DNA of 64,000 bases from UBA2645 sp044360285. Its GTDB lineage: Bacteria > Pseudomonadota > Alphaproteobacteria > Rickettsiales > UBA1997. The stretch is taken from the NCBI GenBank assembly GCA_044360285.1, contig JBIKKP010000001.1, positions 1 to 64,000 on the forward strand, written 5' to 3'. Made by a program: the position numbers and the translations under genes. Shown in pieces: positions 17,178 to 25,152 of the stretch. The notes below the pieces were generated by a model, which was not told the DNA's origin, made no database searches, and saw only the letters and a program-made list of their open reading frames with translations. The stretch's first letter is position 1. Each line of letters opens with the position of its first letter.

Positions 17178-18648
17178 TTTTTACAATTTCTTCTTCATCA
17201 AATTTGAATTTTTCTTCACCAATTATCTGATATTTTTCATGCCCTTTTCCGGCCAAAATCAAAATATCTGAGGGCTGTAAAATTTTTAGCGCGTGAATAA
17301 TTGCGTCTTTGCGACCAGCAATTTCAAGGGTTTTTGTCATATCGCATTTTTGTAAAATTTCTTTTCTAATCAACGCCGCATCTTCTTTGCGCGGATTATC
17401 GTCGCTAACAATTACCAAATCCGCTAAGTCTGATGCAATAGCTCCCATCAAAGGCCGCTTAGCTGCATCGCGATTTCCGCCGCAACCAAATAAAACTAAA
17501 ACTCGAGCTTTGGAAATTTTTTTGGCAAGCTGCAAAACATTTTTTAGCGCGTCTGGCGAATGTGCAAAATCAATAAAAACTTGCGCGCCATTTGGTAAGG
17601 TGGCAACGCGCTGCATACGCCCTGGCGCTGGCTGCAGCTGGTTGAAATTTTTCAGCAACTCACTTAATTCTTCTTCGCTTAATGGGTTTTTTGCCAAGAC
17701 ATTTCCTAAGGCGCAAACTGCGTTGAAAGCCTGAAAATCGCCGCTTGTTGAGAGTTCAAATGAGTAAGTTTTTTGACTAAATTCAAAGAAAACTCTTTGA
17801 CCAAAGTCAAGTTGTTCAATTTTTTGCAGCTTTAATTGGTGGGCTTTGAAGCCATATTCAATTACTTTTAAATTGCGCTCGTCGCAAGTTTTTTTGATCA
17901 AAGGAAATTCTTCGATGTCGCAATTAAGAACAACCGTGGCGCTATTTTCTAGGACGCTGCTGAAAAGCAAAGTTTTGCAGCGCAGATATTCTTCCATGCT
18001 TTTGTGATAATCGAGATGGTCTTGCGTGAAGTTGGTAAAAGCGCCAACAGAGATTTTCAAACCAGCGATGCGGCCTTGATGCAGGCCAATTGAGCTCACT
18101 TCGAGTGCAACGTCATCAACGCCATTTTTTTTCAAAATTTGTAAATTTTTGTAGAGCGAAACAATGTCGGGCGTTGTCAGTGAAGATTGCTGCAACCCTT
18201 CAATTTCGTGACTTGAAAACACACCAAGCGTTCCAACTGAAGCAGATTTCTTTCCTAAAAAATTTAGAATTTGGCGCGTAAATTCTGCGCTCGAAGTTTT
18301 TCCATTTGTACCAGTAATAGCGTAGATATTGGCTGGAAGCGGTGTATAAAAAATCTGCAGAACTTCAACAAGCAGCGCAAAAACATCTTCACAAATGATT
18401 TGAATATGGCCGCCCTCAGCGCGTTTTGACGTTGAAACTATGACAGTGGCGCCGTTTTTAAGCGCATCGTCGATAAATTTTTCGCCATTCTGGCTTTGAC
18501 CAGGAAGTGCAAAAAAAATCGAATTTTTTTTCGCTAAGCGCGAATCAAGAGTGATTTCTTCAACTGGCTGCAAGCCGCATGAATCAAGGCTTGGAGCGAT
18601 TTCAAATTTACTTTTTACGCCAGAAAAAATCTGGGAGATGGTAAGCAT
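17161..18648 (-). CDS. murE: UDP-MurNAc-L-Ala-D-Glu : meso-diaminopimelate ligase
   Basis: MurE adds the third residue of the murein stem peptide in the cytoplasm. The 495 residues are normal. The Mur ligase ATP loop ITGTNGKTSSAEF is near residue 113-125, the carbamylated-lysine region follows, and the motif DDNPRKEDA near residue 406 has the DNPR signature that selects meso-diaminopimelate rather than lysine. The N-terminal UDP-MurNAc binding part (SRLAKKNSIFFALPG) is present. It overlaps the fusion flavoprotein gene downstream by 17 bases and follows pyrF by 50 bases. Confidence 0.95.
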   Translation of the reverse strand: MLTISQIFSGVKSKFEIAPSLDSCGLQPVEEITLDSRLAKKNSIFFALPGQSQNGEKFIDDALKNGATVIVSTSKRAEGGHIQIICEDVFALLVEVLQIFYTPLPANIYAITGTNGKTSSAEFTRQILNFLGKKSASVGTLGVFSSHEIEGLQQSSLTTPDIVSLYKNLQILKKNGVDDVALEVSSIGLHQGRIAGLKISVGAFTNFTQDHLDYHKSMEEYLRCKTLLFSSVLENSATVVLNCDIEEFPLIKKTCDERNLKVIEYGFKAHQLKLQKIEQLDFGQRVFFEFSQKTYSFELSTSGDFQAFNAVCALGNVLAKNPLSEEELSELLKNFNQLQPAPGRMQRVATLPNGAQVFIDFAHSPDALKNVLQLAKKISKARVLVLFGCGGNRDAAKRPLMGAIASDLADLVIVSDDNPRKEDAALIRKEILQKCDMTKTLEIAGRKDAIIHALKILQPSDILILAGKGHEKYQIIGEEKFKFDEEEIVKNALKN

Positions 18649-18698
18649 TTCCTTTTGATTTTAGAGGTTGGAACAAAAGGAAATTAAACCGTAAAATG

Positions 18699-19388
18699 TT
18701 AAATGATAAATTTTTTGAACAGCTTCGCCGCCTCTTTTGGGCTCTGCGCACGAGTAATTGGGCGGCCAACGACAAGGTAAGATGAGCCATTAGCAAGTGC
18801 AGTTTTTACGTCGCAAACCTGTTTTTGATCATCATTTACAACCGCCTCTAGCCTGATTCCAGGACTAATGATAAGAAAATCCTTACCAAGATTTTGGCGT
18901 AAATTTTTTGCTTCAACACCAGAAGCAACAACGCCATCAAGGCCTGATTTAAGGGTCAGCGCGGCTTTTTTTAATACAAGTTCTTCTAAGGAAACCGAAG
19001 GATCAAAACCCATTTCGCGCAAATCTTTTTGGTCAAGATTGGTTAAAACCGTCACAGCAATTACTTGCATTTTGCCCTTATTTTGCGCGGCCTGCTCCAT
19101 GATTCCTTGGCTTGCCGCGTGGATGGTCAAAAGATCAATTTCGTGGCCGGCAAGATTTTTTACGGCGCGTCCAACTGTTTGTGAAATGTCGTAGAGCTTT
19201 AGGTCGGTGAAAATTTTTTTTTGGCGGCTTTTAAGGAAGTCAATAAGGCGAAAATAATCGCCACTCATCATCAATTCGAGGCCGATTTTGTAGAAAGAAA
19301 TTTCGTCGCCAAGTTCATCGATTAAATTTTTTGCGGCAACAAAGTCAGGAACGTCAAGGGCCAGGATCAGTTTATCTGAGGATTTCAT
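18699..19388 (-). CDS. pyrF: orotidine 5'-phosphate decarboxylase
   Basis: PyrF makes UMP from OMP. The 229 residues fit. LILALDVPD opens the barrel, the catalytic DLKLYDISQTV (Asp-x-Lys-x-x-Asp motif) is near residues 61-71, and the phosphate loop is represented by ISPGIR near 174 and YLVVGRPIT near 205. It lies 1 base from plsY upstream and is probably in one transcript with plsY and sspB. A PyrK-like module in the fusion gene two positions downstream is a suggestive pyrimidine link, but not proof. Confidence 0.95.
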   Translation of the reverse strand: MKSSDKLILALDVPDFVAAKNLIDELGDEISFYKIGLELMMSGDYFRLIDFLKSRQKKIFTDLKLYDISQTVGRAVKNLAGHEIDLLTIHAASQGIMEQAAQNKGKMQVIAVTVLTNLDQKDLREMGFDPSVSLEELVLKKAALTLKSGLDGVVASGVEAKNLRQNLGKDFLIISPGIRLEAVVNDDQKQVCDVKTALANGSSYLVVGRPITRAQSPKEAAKLFKKFII

Positions 19389-19389
19389 G

Positions 19390-19983
19390 CTAAAGTTTTT
19401 TCTCTTCGCCAGTCATTAGGCGCAGCAAATTTTCTTTGTGACGATATAAAATCAACGCAAAGAGTATAGAGCAGAAAATCATTTGCGACATGGGAGCATC
19501 ATGGACGGAAGAGAGTATGATTGAGGAAAAAATCGAGAGCAGAGAGGCGATAGAAGAAATACGAAACAAGCAAAAAGACAGGATCCAAAAACAAATCATC
19601 AAAAATCCAACCGCTGGATCGAGCGCGAAGATTGTGGCAATTGCAGTTGCAACACCCTTGCCACCTTTGAATTGCAGATAAATTGGATAGATGTGAGCGG
19701 CCACCGCAACTGCTGCAACAAGAACTAAAAACAAATGAAGATGGGAAGAATCATAAAAAGCAAAGCGAGCTATGATTAGCATTATTGCGCCCTTGAGACC
19801 GTCAAGTAGCAGCGTCGCTAAACCAAGTTTTTTGCCAAGCACGCGTGCTACGTTGGTTGCACCGATATTTTTAGAGCCAAATTCCCGAACATCTTTTTGT
19901 GCAAAAACTTTTCCCAGAACTAGACCGAAGGGGATTGCAGAAACGAAATAAGTGAGAACAAGAAATAGAAACTGTGATATCAT
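19390..19983 (-). CDS. plsY: acyl-phosphate : glycerol-3-phosphate acyltransferase PlsY
   Basis: PlsY is a small inner-membrane enzyme that starts phospholipid synthesis from acyl phosphate. The 197 residues contain the conserved motifs SAIPFGLVLGK, GSKNIGATNVARVLGK near residue 36-51 and KGGKGVATAIATI near 105-117, embedded in about five membrane helices. The partner plsX is not in the window. It sits 9 bases after sspB and 1 base before pyrF. Confidence 0.96.
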   Translation of the reverse strand: MISQFLFLVLTYFVSAIPFGLVLGKVFAQKDVREFGSKNIGATNVARVLGKKLGLATLLLDGLKGAIMLIIARFAFYDSSHLHLFLVLVAAVAVAAHIYPIYLQFKGGKGVATAIATIFALDPAVGFLMICFWILSFCLFRISSIASLLSIFSSIILSSVHDAPMSQMIFCSILFALILYRHKENLLRLMTGEEKKL

Positions 19984-19992
19984 TGAAAAAAG

Positions 19993-20505
19993 TTACTCTG
20001 CGCTGTTAGAATCCTTATTTTTACGGAAAGCATCAAGAGATATAACTTTAGCCGACAAATCAACGCCAGCAGACTTCTTATCGGTATTTAAATTTTTATT
20101 GGCTCGATTTGATTCACCAAAATCAACGTCCTCAGGATGTTCAAACTCGCTATAATTCATGCTGAACTTAAGCGCAAAATTCATCGAAGGATCAGAAAAA
20201 GAAGTGATTGCCTTGTATGGAACGTGCAATTTTTCATATTTTCCAACGAAGCTCAGCGACACTTCAAAATAGTCATCTTCAACAACGAGGCCGCGATATT
20301 GGTGCTGCATGACAATGGTCATTTCTTCCGGATATTTCTCGAGCAGCTTTTTAGAAATCACAGTTTCAGGAAAGCGCGTAGCAAAGGTAATGACGAAGTA
20401 ATGCTTCCCGGGCAAACCAGTTTTTTGTACTTTTTGCAAGCTGGCACGAATCACAGAACGCATCGCCTTTTCAATTATGTCGTCATATCCGATTTGGTCT
20501 TGCAT
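19993..20505 (-). CDS. sspB: SspB adaptor protein (alpha-proteobacterial type)
   Basis: SspB binds ssrA-tagged proteins released from stalled ribosomes and hands them to the ClpXP protease. The start at 20505 (MQDQIGYDDIIEKAMRSVIR) is preferred; a longer frame to 20586 would run through the tmRNA terminator. The fold region VITFATRFPETVISKKLLEKYPEEMTIVMQ and the strand RGLVVEDDYFEVSLSF match the family. The C-terminal tail ends in VISLDAFRKN, the short ClpX-docking motif typical of alpha-proteobacterial SspB, after a disordered linker. It lies directly downstream of the tmRNA gene on the same strand, which fits its job. Confidence 0.93.
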   Translation of the reverse strand: MQDQIGYDDIIEKAMRSVIRASLQKVQKTGLPGKHYFVITFATRFPETVISKKLLEKYPEEMTIVMQHQYRGLVVEDDYFEVSLSFVGKYEKLHVPYKAITSFSDPSMNFALKFSMNYSEFEHPEDVDFGESNRANKNLNTDKKSAGVDLSAKVISLDAFRKNKDSNSAE

Positions 20506-20529
20506 GATGAAAATGAGTAAAATTAGGCC

Positions 20530-20568
20530 GAAAAAAATGCCCGGGCTTCTGTTGAAAGGTGCCCGGGC
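20530..20568 (-). terminator. intrinsic terminator of the tmRNA gene
   Basis: On the minus strand GCCCGGGC, a 14-base loop and GCCCGGGC form a perfect 8-bp stem, followed by ATTTTTTT. It closes the coding piece of ssrA 25 bases before the sspB start, so sspB may depend on read-through or a weak promoter of its own. Confidence 0.9.
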
Positions 20569-20995
20569 GAACCCCGACAAGATCACTTATGCTAAGCAGC
20601 TACAGCCACTTTAGCAAATTCGAAATTGTCATTAGCAAAGTTATCGTTTGCGTTTACTTGTTTTGAACGGATGTCCGTAAAGCTTGCGCCTCTAAGACCG
20701 GCAGTTTCTCAACCGAGTAAAATCATTCCCTTTAGCGAATGTCGAAAGCTATTCACCCCCCTAACCGAAATTTTCAAGAGAATGGCTCAAATAACCTTCG
20801 TCACAGATTTTCATAAATCTGGGAGAAGGCGTTGCCACACAAGCGATGTGCCTTGAAATTAGATCGTAAGCCGAAAACAGCCGTTAAGGCTGTTTTCTCG
20901 GTGGAGGTGCTGGGTACCGCCCCCAGGTCCATAACGTTTATTACGAAATGCATTTATCACCATAGCGTGCAGCCCTTACGAACCACAAGCGCCAA
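20569..20995 (-). ncRNA. ssrA: two-piece (circularly permuted) tmRNA
   Basis: tmRNA rescues stalled ribosomes and adds a degradation tag. The order on the minus strand is acceptor piece first, then coding piece, as in alphaproteobacteria. The acceptor piece runs from about 20990 to 20900 and ends CACCTCCACC, with T-arm CTGGG-loop-CCCAG before it; the final A of CCA is not encoded. An intervening segment (20761-20899) with hairpin AAAACAGCC/GGCTGTTTT would be removed. The coding piece starts with GGGGGTG at 20760. GGGGGTG pairs with CACCTCC to give a 7-bp acceptor stem with a G3-U wobble, the alanine identity pair. The tag frame is at 20592-20651. Piece ends are estimated from pairing; the pseudoknots were not worked out. 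Confidence 0.93.
20592..20651 (-). other. tmRNA tag reading frame
   Basis: The resume codon is GCA at 20651, just after GTAAAC. The frame reads ANDNFANDNFEFAKVAVAA and stops with TAG at 20592-20594. The end VAVAA is the usual ClpX-recognised type, and ANDNF is the usual SspB-bound start, but here ANDNF occurs twice in a row. The tag is longer than the 14 residues of Caulobacter. Confidence 0.9.
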
Positions 20996-20997
20996 GC

Positions 20998-21025
20998 AAG
21001 CTAGGAACAAAAAAGAAATTAACAA
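20998..21025 (-). promoter_or_regulatory. putative ssrA promoter
   Basis: On the minus strand TTGTTA (21025-21020) and TAGCTT (21003-20998) are spaced by 16 bases, right after the terminator of the upstream small secreted-protein gene. Transcription would begin near 20991, which matches the estimated start of the acceptor piece. Confidence 0.5.
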
Positions 21026-21032
21026 GAGACGT

Positions 21033-21060
21033 AAAAAAGGCGGGAGTTTTTAAGTCCCGC
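21033..21060 (-). terminator. intrinsic terminator after the small secreted-protein gene
   Basis: The minus strand has GCGGGA, a short A-rich loop, TCCCGC and then a run of six T residues after a C. It separates the gene at 21086-21439 from ssrA. Confidence 0.85.
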
Positions 21061-21085
21061 CTCAAGTTTTTTTAAGTAAGAGCGA

Positions 21086-21439
21086 CTAATAAACGCCGGC
21101 TTCTTTAGATGTTGGAGCAGATGGCACTAAATCCTGACCAGTAATTCTTTTCATCTCAGCGCGATGTCTTTCCATTTCTTTTTTCACTTCTTCTCTTTGC
21201 AACGGAGTTAGAGATTTCATAACTTGGTGACGTTTTTCCATTCTTGCCCGCTCTTCTGGAGAGGCATTTTGCATACGCTCTTCTCGACGTTGCGGCATGG
21301 CTTTTTTATCATTTGAACTAGCTAACTTATCGGCAGCAAATCCCCTTTCAGAACTAGCGGAAGGAGCGGCATCTGGCGCGGCTTGACAGATTGTTGAGGT
21401 AAAAGCCAATAAGGCAAAAATTGTTAAAAATTTTTTCAT
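21086..21439 (-). CDS. small secreted protein of unknown function
   Basis: The 117 residues begin with a clear signal peptide, MKKFLTIFALLAFTSTICQA, with a likely cut after AQA-type CQA near residue 20. The mature part is hydrophilic, helical and rich in Arg, Glu and Met (RREERMQNASPEERARMEKRHQVMKSLTPLQREEVKKEMERH). The repeated LTPxQRxE pattern is reminiscent of periplasmic Spy/CpxP-type chaperones, but the resemblance is too loose to name it. The gene has its own terminator and stands between tgt and ssrA. Location in the periplasm is likely; function unknown. Confidence 0.75.
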   Translation of the reverse strand: MKKFLTIFALLAFTSTICQAAPDAAPSASSERGFAADKLASSNDKKAMPQRREERMQNASPEERARMEKRHQVMKSLTPLQREEVKKEMERHRAEMKRITGQDLVPSAPTSKEAGVY

Positions 21440-21492
21440 AAATTTCGAATTTGATTAAATTAAGGAAGGCCAGCAACGCGCAGTAAAAAATT

Positions 21493-22623
21493 CTATTCAA
21501 CCAACATCTCGCTTACCGTTTCTTTTTGAAAAAAATCTCGCGCAAATTTCTCGAATTTTTTTTCCTCAATCATCAATCGAATGTCTCTCATCAAATCTTG
21601 ATAGTAGAAGATATTATGCTCTGACATCAGCATTGAACCAAGTATTTCTGAAGATTTTACCAAGTGATGTAAGTAAGCACGTGAGTAATTTGTGCAGGCG
21701 CAGCAGCGGCATTTTTCATCGAGTGGCTTGTCATCTTGGCGATATTTTGCATTGCGGATATTGATCACACCATCACGCACAAAAGCTTGTCCAGTGCGCC
21801 CCGAGCGCGTTGGAATGACGCAATCAAACATATCAATTCCACGTAAAACCGCACCAACAATATCTCCAGGCTTGCCAACTCCCATCAAATAACGCGGTTT
21901 ATTTTGCGGCAAAAAATCAACGCAATAATCAAGAACTTCAAACATAACATCCCTTCCCTCGCCTACAGCCAGGCCGCCAATCGCATATCCATCAAAACCA
22001 ATTTCGACTAATTTTTGTGCAGAAATTTCGCGTAAATCTTGAAAGGTTGAACCCTGAACTATGCCAAAAATTCCATAACCGGCACGATTAGTGAAAGCAG
22101 CTTTCGAGCGTGCAGCCCAAGCAAGAGAACGCTCCATAGCTTTTTTAGCTTCTTCGTGCGTTGCTGGAAATTGCACACATTCATCAAAAATCATCGTGAT
22201 GTCGCTGCCAAGCAAATGCTGAATTTGAATTGAGCGCTCTGGTGTGACAAAGTGCTTTGAACCATCCAAATGCGAAGCGAACTCAACGCCGTCATCAGAA
22301 ATTTTTCTTATTTTCGACAAAGACATCACCTGAAATCCACCCGAATCGGTAAGAATTGGACCATTCCATCCACAAAATTTATGCAAACCACCAAGCTCGC
22401 TAATCAGCTCAGCCGTAGGGCGAAGCATGAGGTGGTAAGTGTTGCCTAAAATTATTTCTGCGCCAGATTTTTTAACATCATCCATCTTCATCGCCTTTAC
22501 AGTTGCTGCGGTACCAACCGGCATGAAGGCAGGAGTTTGTAGTGCTCCATGCGCTGTTGCAACCTCGCCTCTTCTTGCTTTATTTTCGTTATTTTTTAGC
22601 GTGAATGAAAAATTACTGACCAT
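21493..22623 (-). CDS. tgt: queuine / preQ1 tRNA-guanine transglycosylase
   Basis: Tgt swaps guanine-34 for preQ1 in tRNAs with GUN anticodons. The 376 residues are normal. Visible are the catalytic segment LTDSGGFQVMSLSKIRKI near residue 90, GIVQGS near 190, and IPTRSGRTGQAF near 270. The zinc site is CRCCAC followed by the downstream His in YLHHL (C-x-C-x2-C plus His, near residues 308-335). No queA or other queuosine genes are in the window. It is divergent from the thioredoxin-like gene, with starts only 11 bases apart. Confidence 0.96.
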   Translation of the reverse strand: MVSNFSFTLKNNENKARRGEVATAHGALQTPAFMPVGTAATVKAMKMDDVKKSGAEIILGNTYHLMLRPTAELISELGGLHKFCGWNGPILTDSGGFQVMSLSKIRKISDDGVEFASHLDGSKHFVTPERSIQIQHLLGSDITMIFDECVQFPATHEEAKKAMERSLAWAARSKAAFTNRAGYGIFGIVQGSTFQDLREISAQKLVEIGFDGYAIGGLAVGEGRDVMFEVLDYCVDFLPQNKPRYLMGVGKPGDIVGAVLRGIDMFDCVIPTRSGRTGQAFVRDGVINIRNAKYRQDDKPLDEKCRCCACTNYSRAYLHHLVKSSEILGSMLMSEHNIFYYQDLMRDIRLMIEEKKFEKFARDFFQKETVSEMLVE

Positions 22624-22634
22624 TTTTTGAACTT

Positions 22635-23198
22635 ATGAAAAAATTTTTACCGATTCTTATACTGGCTTTTTTGCTTGGGGTAATTGGCCTTTCAACCCAC
22701 AAAATCAATAAGAGCCAAGACAAAATGATAGAACAACATTCGCTGGAAAGCGAAGGTTCAAACGTTGGTTTTACGCCGGTAAAAATTCATTTACCGGATT
22801 TTTCTTTGCCTGATTTATTTGATGACTCAGCAAATTTTTCTAAAAAAGATCTGCAAAAAAACTATTCGCTGATCAATTTTTTCGCCTCTTGGTGCACTAC
22901 TTGCCGCGCTGAACACGCAATTTTAATGCGTTTGCACGATGAGAAAATAATCGATATTTATGGAGTCGCTTGGCGTGACATTGACGATAAAACCAAAGAA
23001 TATCTAGCTCGCGAAGGAAATCCCTTCACCAAAACCGCCAAAGATTCACAAGGTCTATTCCATAAAATCACCGGCATTGAAGCGGTTCCAGAGACTTTAT
23101 TGATCGACAAAGAGGGAAATGTTGTGATGCGTTTTCGTGGCAATTTACAGGAATTTGCAATCGATGAGATCAAAGAATTTTTGCAGCAACATCAGTAA
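22635..23198 (+). CDS. membrane-anchored thioredoxin-like protein (DsbE/CcmG or TlpA type)
   Basis: The 187 residues start with an uncleaved anchor (KKFLPILILAFLLGVIGLS) and face the periplasm. The thioredoxin fold carries the active site FFASWCTTCRAEH near residues 79-91 and the cis-proline region EAVPETLLIDKEG near 150-162. This arrangement is that of CcmG/DsbE, which reduces apocytochrome c haem-binding cysteines, and of TlpA. No other ccm genes are nearby, so the exact partner is open. A bidirectional terminator follows. Confidence 0.85.
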   Translation: MKKFLPILILAFLLGVIGLSTHKINKSQDKMIEQHSLESEGSNVGFTPVKIHLPDFSLPDLFDDSANFSKKDLQKNYSLINFFASWCTTCRAEHAILMRLHDEKIIDIYGVAWRDIDDKTKEYLAREGNPFTKTAKDSQGLFHKITGIEAVPETLLIDKEGNVVMRFRGNLQEFAIDEIKEFLQQHQ

Positions 23199-23219
23199 AA
23201 TTCAGGTCCGAGTACCAAG

Positions 23220-23312
23220 CGTCATCCTTGGATCCACCGGGCCGAGGATATTGTGAGTTTTGTTATGTTGAACAAAATGAGATCCTCGGCGCCTTCAGCG
23301 CCAAGGATGACG
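23220..23312. repeat. palindromic repeat element, copy 3
   Basis: Outer arms CGTCATCCTTGG and CCAAGGATGACG match perfectly. The right hairpin is GGCGC-CTTCA-GCGCC and the inner stem uses GAGGAT with ATCCTC. The left hairpin is the weakest (GG-CC pairs with mismatches). The GC-rich right hairpin replaces the AT-rich one of other copies but keeps pairing. It is in the space between the thioredoxin-like gene and rpmB. Confidence 0.85.
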
Positions 23313-23331
23313 AACTTACACTAAGGACAAT

Positions 23332-23369
23332 AAAAAACCCGGCTCTCTTTTGGAGAGCCGGGTTTTTTT
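23332..23369. terminator. bidirectional intrinsic terminator
   Basis: AAAAAACCCGGCTCTC, a short loop and GAGAGCCGGGTTTTTTT form a 10-bp GC-rich stem with A and T runs on both sides. It serves the plus-strand thioredoxin-like gene and the minus-strand rpmB, which converge here. Confidence 0.92.
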
Positions 23370-23393
23370 ATACCCTCAAAAATCCTAAGAATT

Positions 23394-23747
23394 TTAGGCG
23401 GCTGTTTTTTTAGCTACTTTCGCCTTTTTTTCTTTGACGATTTTCACTTCAGAAAGCTTGCCTGAATCAACCAATTTTCTTTTGATTTTGATTCTAAGTT
23501 TTTGACCCAATTTGGTTAGTTTAGCAGCGCGACAATTTACCAAGAAATTGTCGATGTTGCCATGCTTGTTGATGGTGCGAAGCGTTGAGGCCGCAACCTT
23601 TAAGTTCAAATCACAACCAAGTACATCGCTTGCAAAAGCAACGTTATGTAGATTTGGAAGAAACCTTCTTCTTGTTTTGCGGTTAGAGTGAGAAACCTTG
23701 TTTCCACTCATTACACCAACAGCAAGAAGTTCACATTTTCTAGACAT
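23394..23747 (-). CDS. rpmB: 50S ribosomal protein L28
   Basis: L28 belongs to the large ribosomal subunit. The start MSRKCELLAVGVMSGNKVSHSNRKTRRRFLPNLH-type sequence is diagnostic (visible in short pieces: GNKVSHSNRKTRRRF near residues 15-29). The 117 residues are slightly longer than usual because of a lysine/alanine-rich tail (VKEKKAKVAKKTAA). It is 28 bases downstream of the VirB2 pilin gene on the same strand. Confidence 0.96.
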   Translation of the reverse strand: MSRKCELLAVGVMSGNKVSHSNRKTRRRFLPNLHNVAFASDVLGCDLNLKVAASTLRTINKHGNIDNFLVNCRAAKLTKLGQKLRIKIKRKLVDSGKLSEVKIVKEKKAKVAKKTAA

Positions 23748-23774
23748 CGTAAGTTTTTTTAAATTTAAGAGCGA

Positions 23775-24140
23775 TTAACCCAAGTCGCAATTGAAGGAGC
23801 TTTTGCCAGTGATAGCAGAAACGATAGATGGAGCACCAAACATTGCAGCAATACCAGCTACAACACCGATCATCAAACCCCAAGAGACTTTACCAGTAAA
23901 GAAACCGATACCAACTGAAAGAATTGCAAAAGCAGCAAAAGCTTTGCCTGCGTTTCCAGTGACAATTTGCATAGCACGACACATTGTATCAACAAGAATG
24001 TTTGAGTTCGGAGTGGCGCTAACGGTTCCAGATTGCGCAGAGGCATCAGCTGCAAAGAAAGGCAAAACTGCCGGTGCAACCGCTACTAAGAAAAAAGACA
24101 AAAGGGCAAACTTTGCCAAAAAAGCTGAAAATTTTTTCAT
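23775..24140 (-). CDS. virB2: VirB2/TrbC-family type IV secretion pilin
   Basis: VirB2 is the pilus subunit of the type IV secretion system. The 121 residues have a long signal peptide (MKKFSAFLAKFALLSFFLVA, cleavage probably after ASAQ near residue 36), then a mature pilin with two hydrophobic helices around a short basic loop: AGKAFAAFAILSVGIGFFTG-K and SWGLMIGVVAGIAAMFGAPSI. Cysteines near residue 54 and in the tail NCDLG may pair. It is an orphan: neighbours are rpmB and murB, and no virB3-virB11 genes are in the window. Scattered virB2 copies are typical of Rickettsiales. A start codon without clear Shine-Dalgarno precedes it. The 118-base upstream gap shows no obvious promoter. Confidence 0.85.
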   Translation of the reverse strand: MKKFSAFLAKFALLSFFLVAVAPAVLPFFAADASAQSGTVSATPNSNILVDTMCRAMQIVTGNAGKAFAAFAILSVGIGFFTGKVSWGLMIGVVAGIAAMFGAPSIVSAITGKSSFNCDLG

Positions 24141-24258
24141 GTTTCGATAATTGTTTGATGAGAAGGTCTCGAGGTTGGATGGCCAGGAAGCCAGACAAGC
24201 GGCGAATCGCGAAGCAAATTGCCAATCCCTTTCTAAAAATGCAACCCGCTTTTTAAAA

Positions 24259-25152
24259 TCATTTTATAGTTTTTATTTCCCATTCCAAATCGACACCGGT
24301 TTTTTCTTTTACTAAACGTTTAACCTTCTCTCCCAAGCCAATCAAATCGCTAGCCGAGGCCTTGCCGCGATTAATCATAAAATTGCAATGCTTAGTGGAA
24401 ATTTGTGCGTCACCTTGTTGCATTCCTCTACAGCCAGCTGCATCGATCAATTCCCACGCCTTTTTATCCACAGGATTCTTGAAGGTGCTGCCCCCTGTTT
24501 TGGCGCGAATTGGCTGCGCATTTTCGCGCTGCAAATTGAAAGCGGCAATTTTTTGCGAGACCTCTTCAACGCTTGATCTGACTGCTTTAAACGTCGCTTC
24601 AACAAAAATAAAATTTTGCGCGATTTTGCTGCCGCGATAATAAAATCCAAAATCAGAATTTTTTAATTCATGCAAATTTCCGGCAAAATCTAATGCCTTT
24701 GCGCTGACCAAAGTTGCGGCAATATCAGAACCGTAACATCCAGCGTTCATCGCTACAGCTCCACCAATTGAGCCCGGGATTCCAGTTAAAAATTCCAAAC
24801 CGCCAAGCGCAGAATTTTTTGCATTCAAGGCAACATTGCCGCAGAGAGCAGCTGCGCCGGCGGTGACAAAATTCTCATCGCAAAAAACTTTCGCAAATTC
24901 GCCGCCAAGCCTTATTACCACACCATTCACGCCTTCATCAGAAATTATGACATTTGATGCAGCACCAAGAATTTTTATGGGAATTTCCTTTGGACAATTT
25001 TGTAAAAAATCCTGTAAATCTAAGATATCAGAGGGCTTAAAGAGAATTTCAGCTTTACCGCCAACGTCAAACCAGCTTTTTAAATCGGCATTTTGGCGAT
25101 AAACTCCGCGCACTTTTGGCAGAGATTGTGGCGTAATTTTTGCGTCAAACAT
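24259..25152 (-). CDS. murB: UDP-N-acetylenolpyruvoylglucosamine reductase
   Basis: MurB is the FAD enzyme that makes UDP-MurNAc. The 297 residues correspond to the short type IIa form. The FAD-binding parts LGAASNVIISDEGV near residue 60, GLEFLTGIPGSIGGAVAMNAGCYG near 118-141 and YYRGSKI near 170 are present, with KTGGSTFKNP near 220 containing the catalytic serine, and a C-terminal glutamate in LEWEIK. It overlaps trmB by 8 bases and is followed by the VirB2 gene. Confidence 0.96.
   Translation of the reverse strand: MFDAKITPQSLPKVRGVYRQNADLKSWFDVGGKAEILFKPSDILDLQDFLQNCPKEIPIKILGAASNVIISDEGVNGVVIRLGGEFAKVFCDENFVTAGAAALCGNVALNAKNSALGGLEFLTGIPGSIGGAVAMNAGCYGSDIAATLVSAKALDFAGNLHELKNSDFGFYYRGSKIAQNFIFVEATFKAVRSSVEEVSQKIAAFNLQRENAQPIRAKTGGSTFKNPVDKKAWELIDAAGCRGMQQGDAQISTKHCNFMINRGKASASDLIGLGEKVKRLVKEKTGVDLEWEIKTIK

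Noticed and set aside
20626..21053. Two plus-strand open frames across the tmRNA region
   Set aside because: They are antisense to the structured tmRNA pieces and have no family likeness; the RNA explains the sequence.
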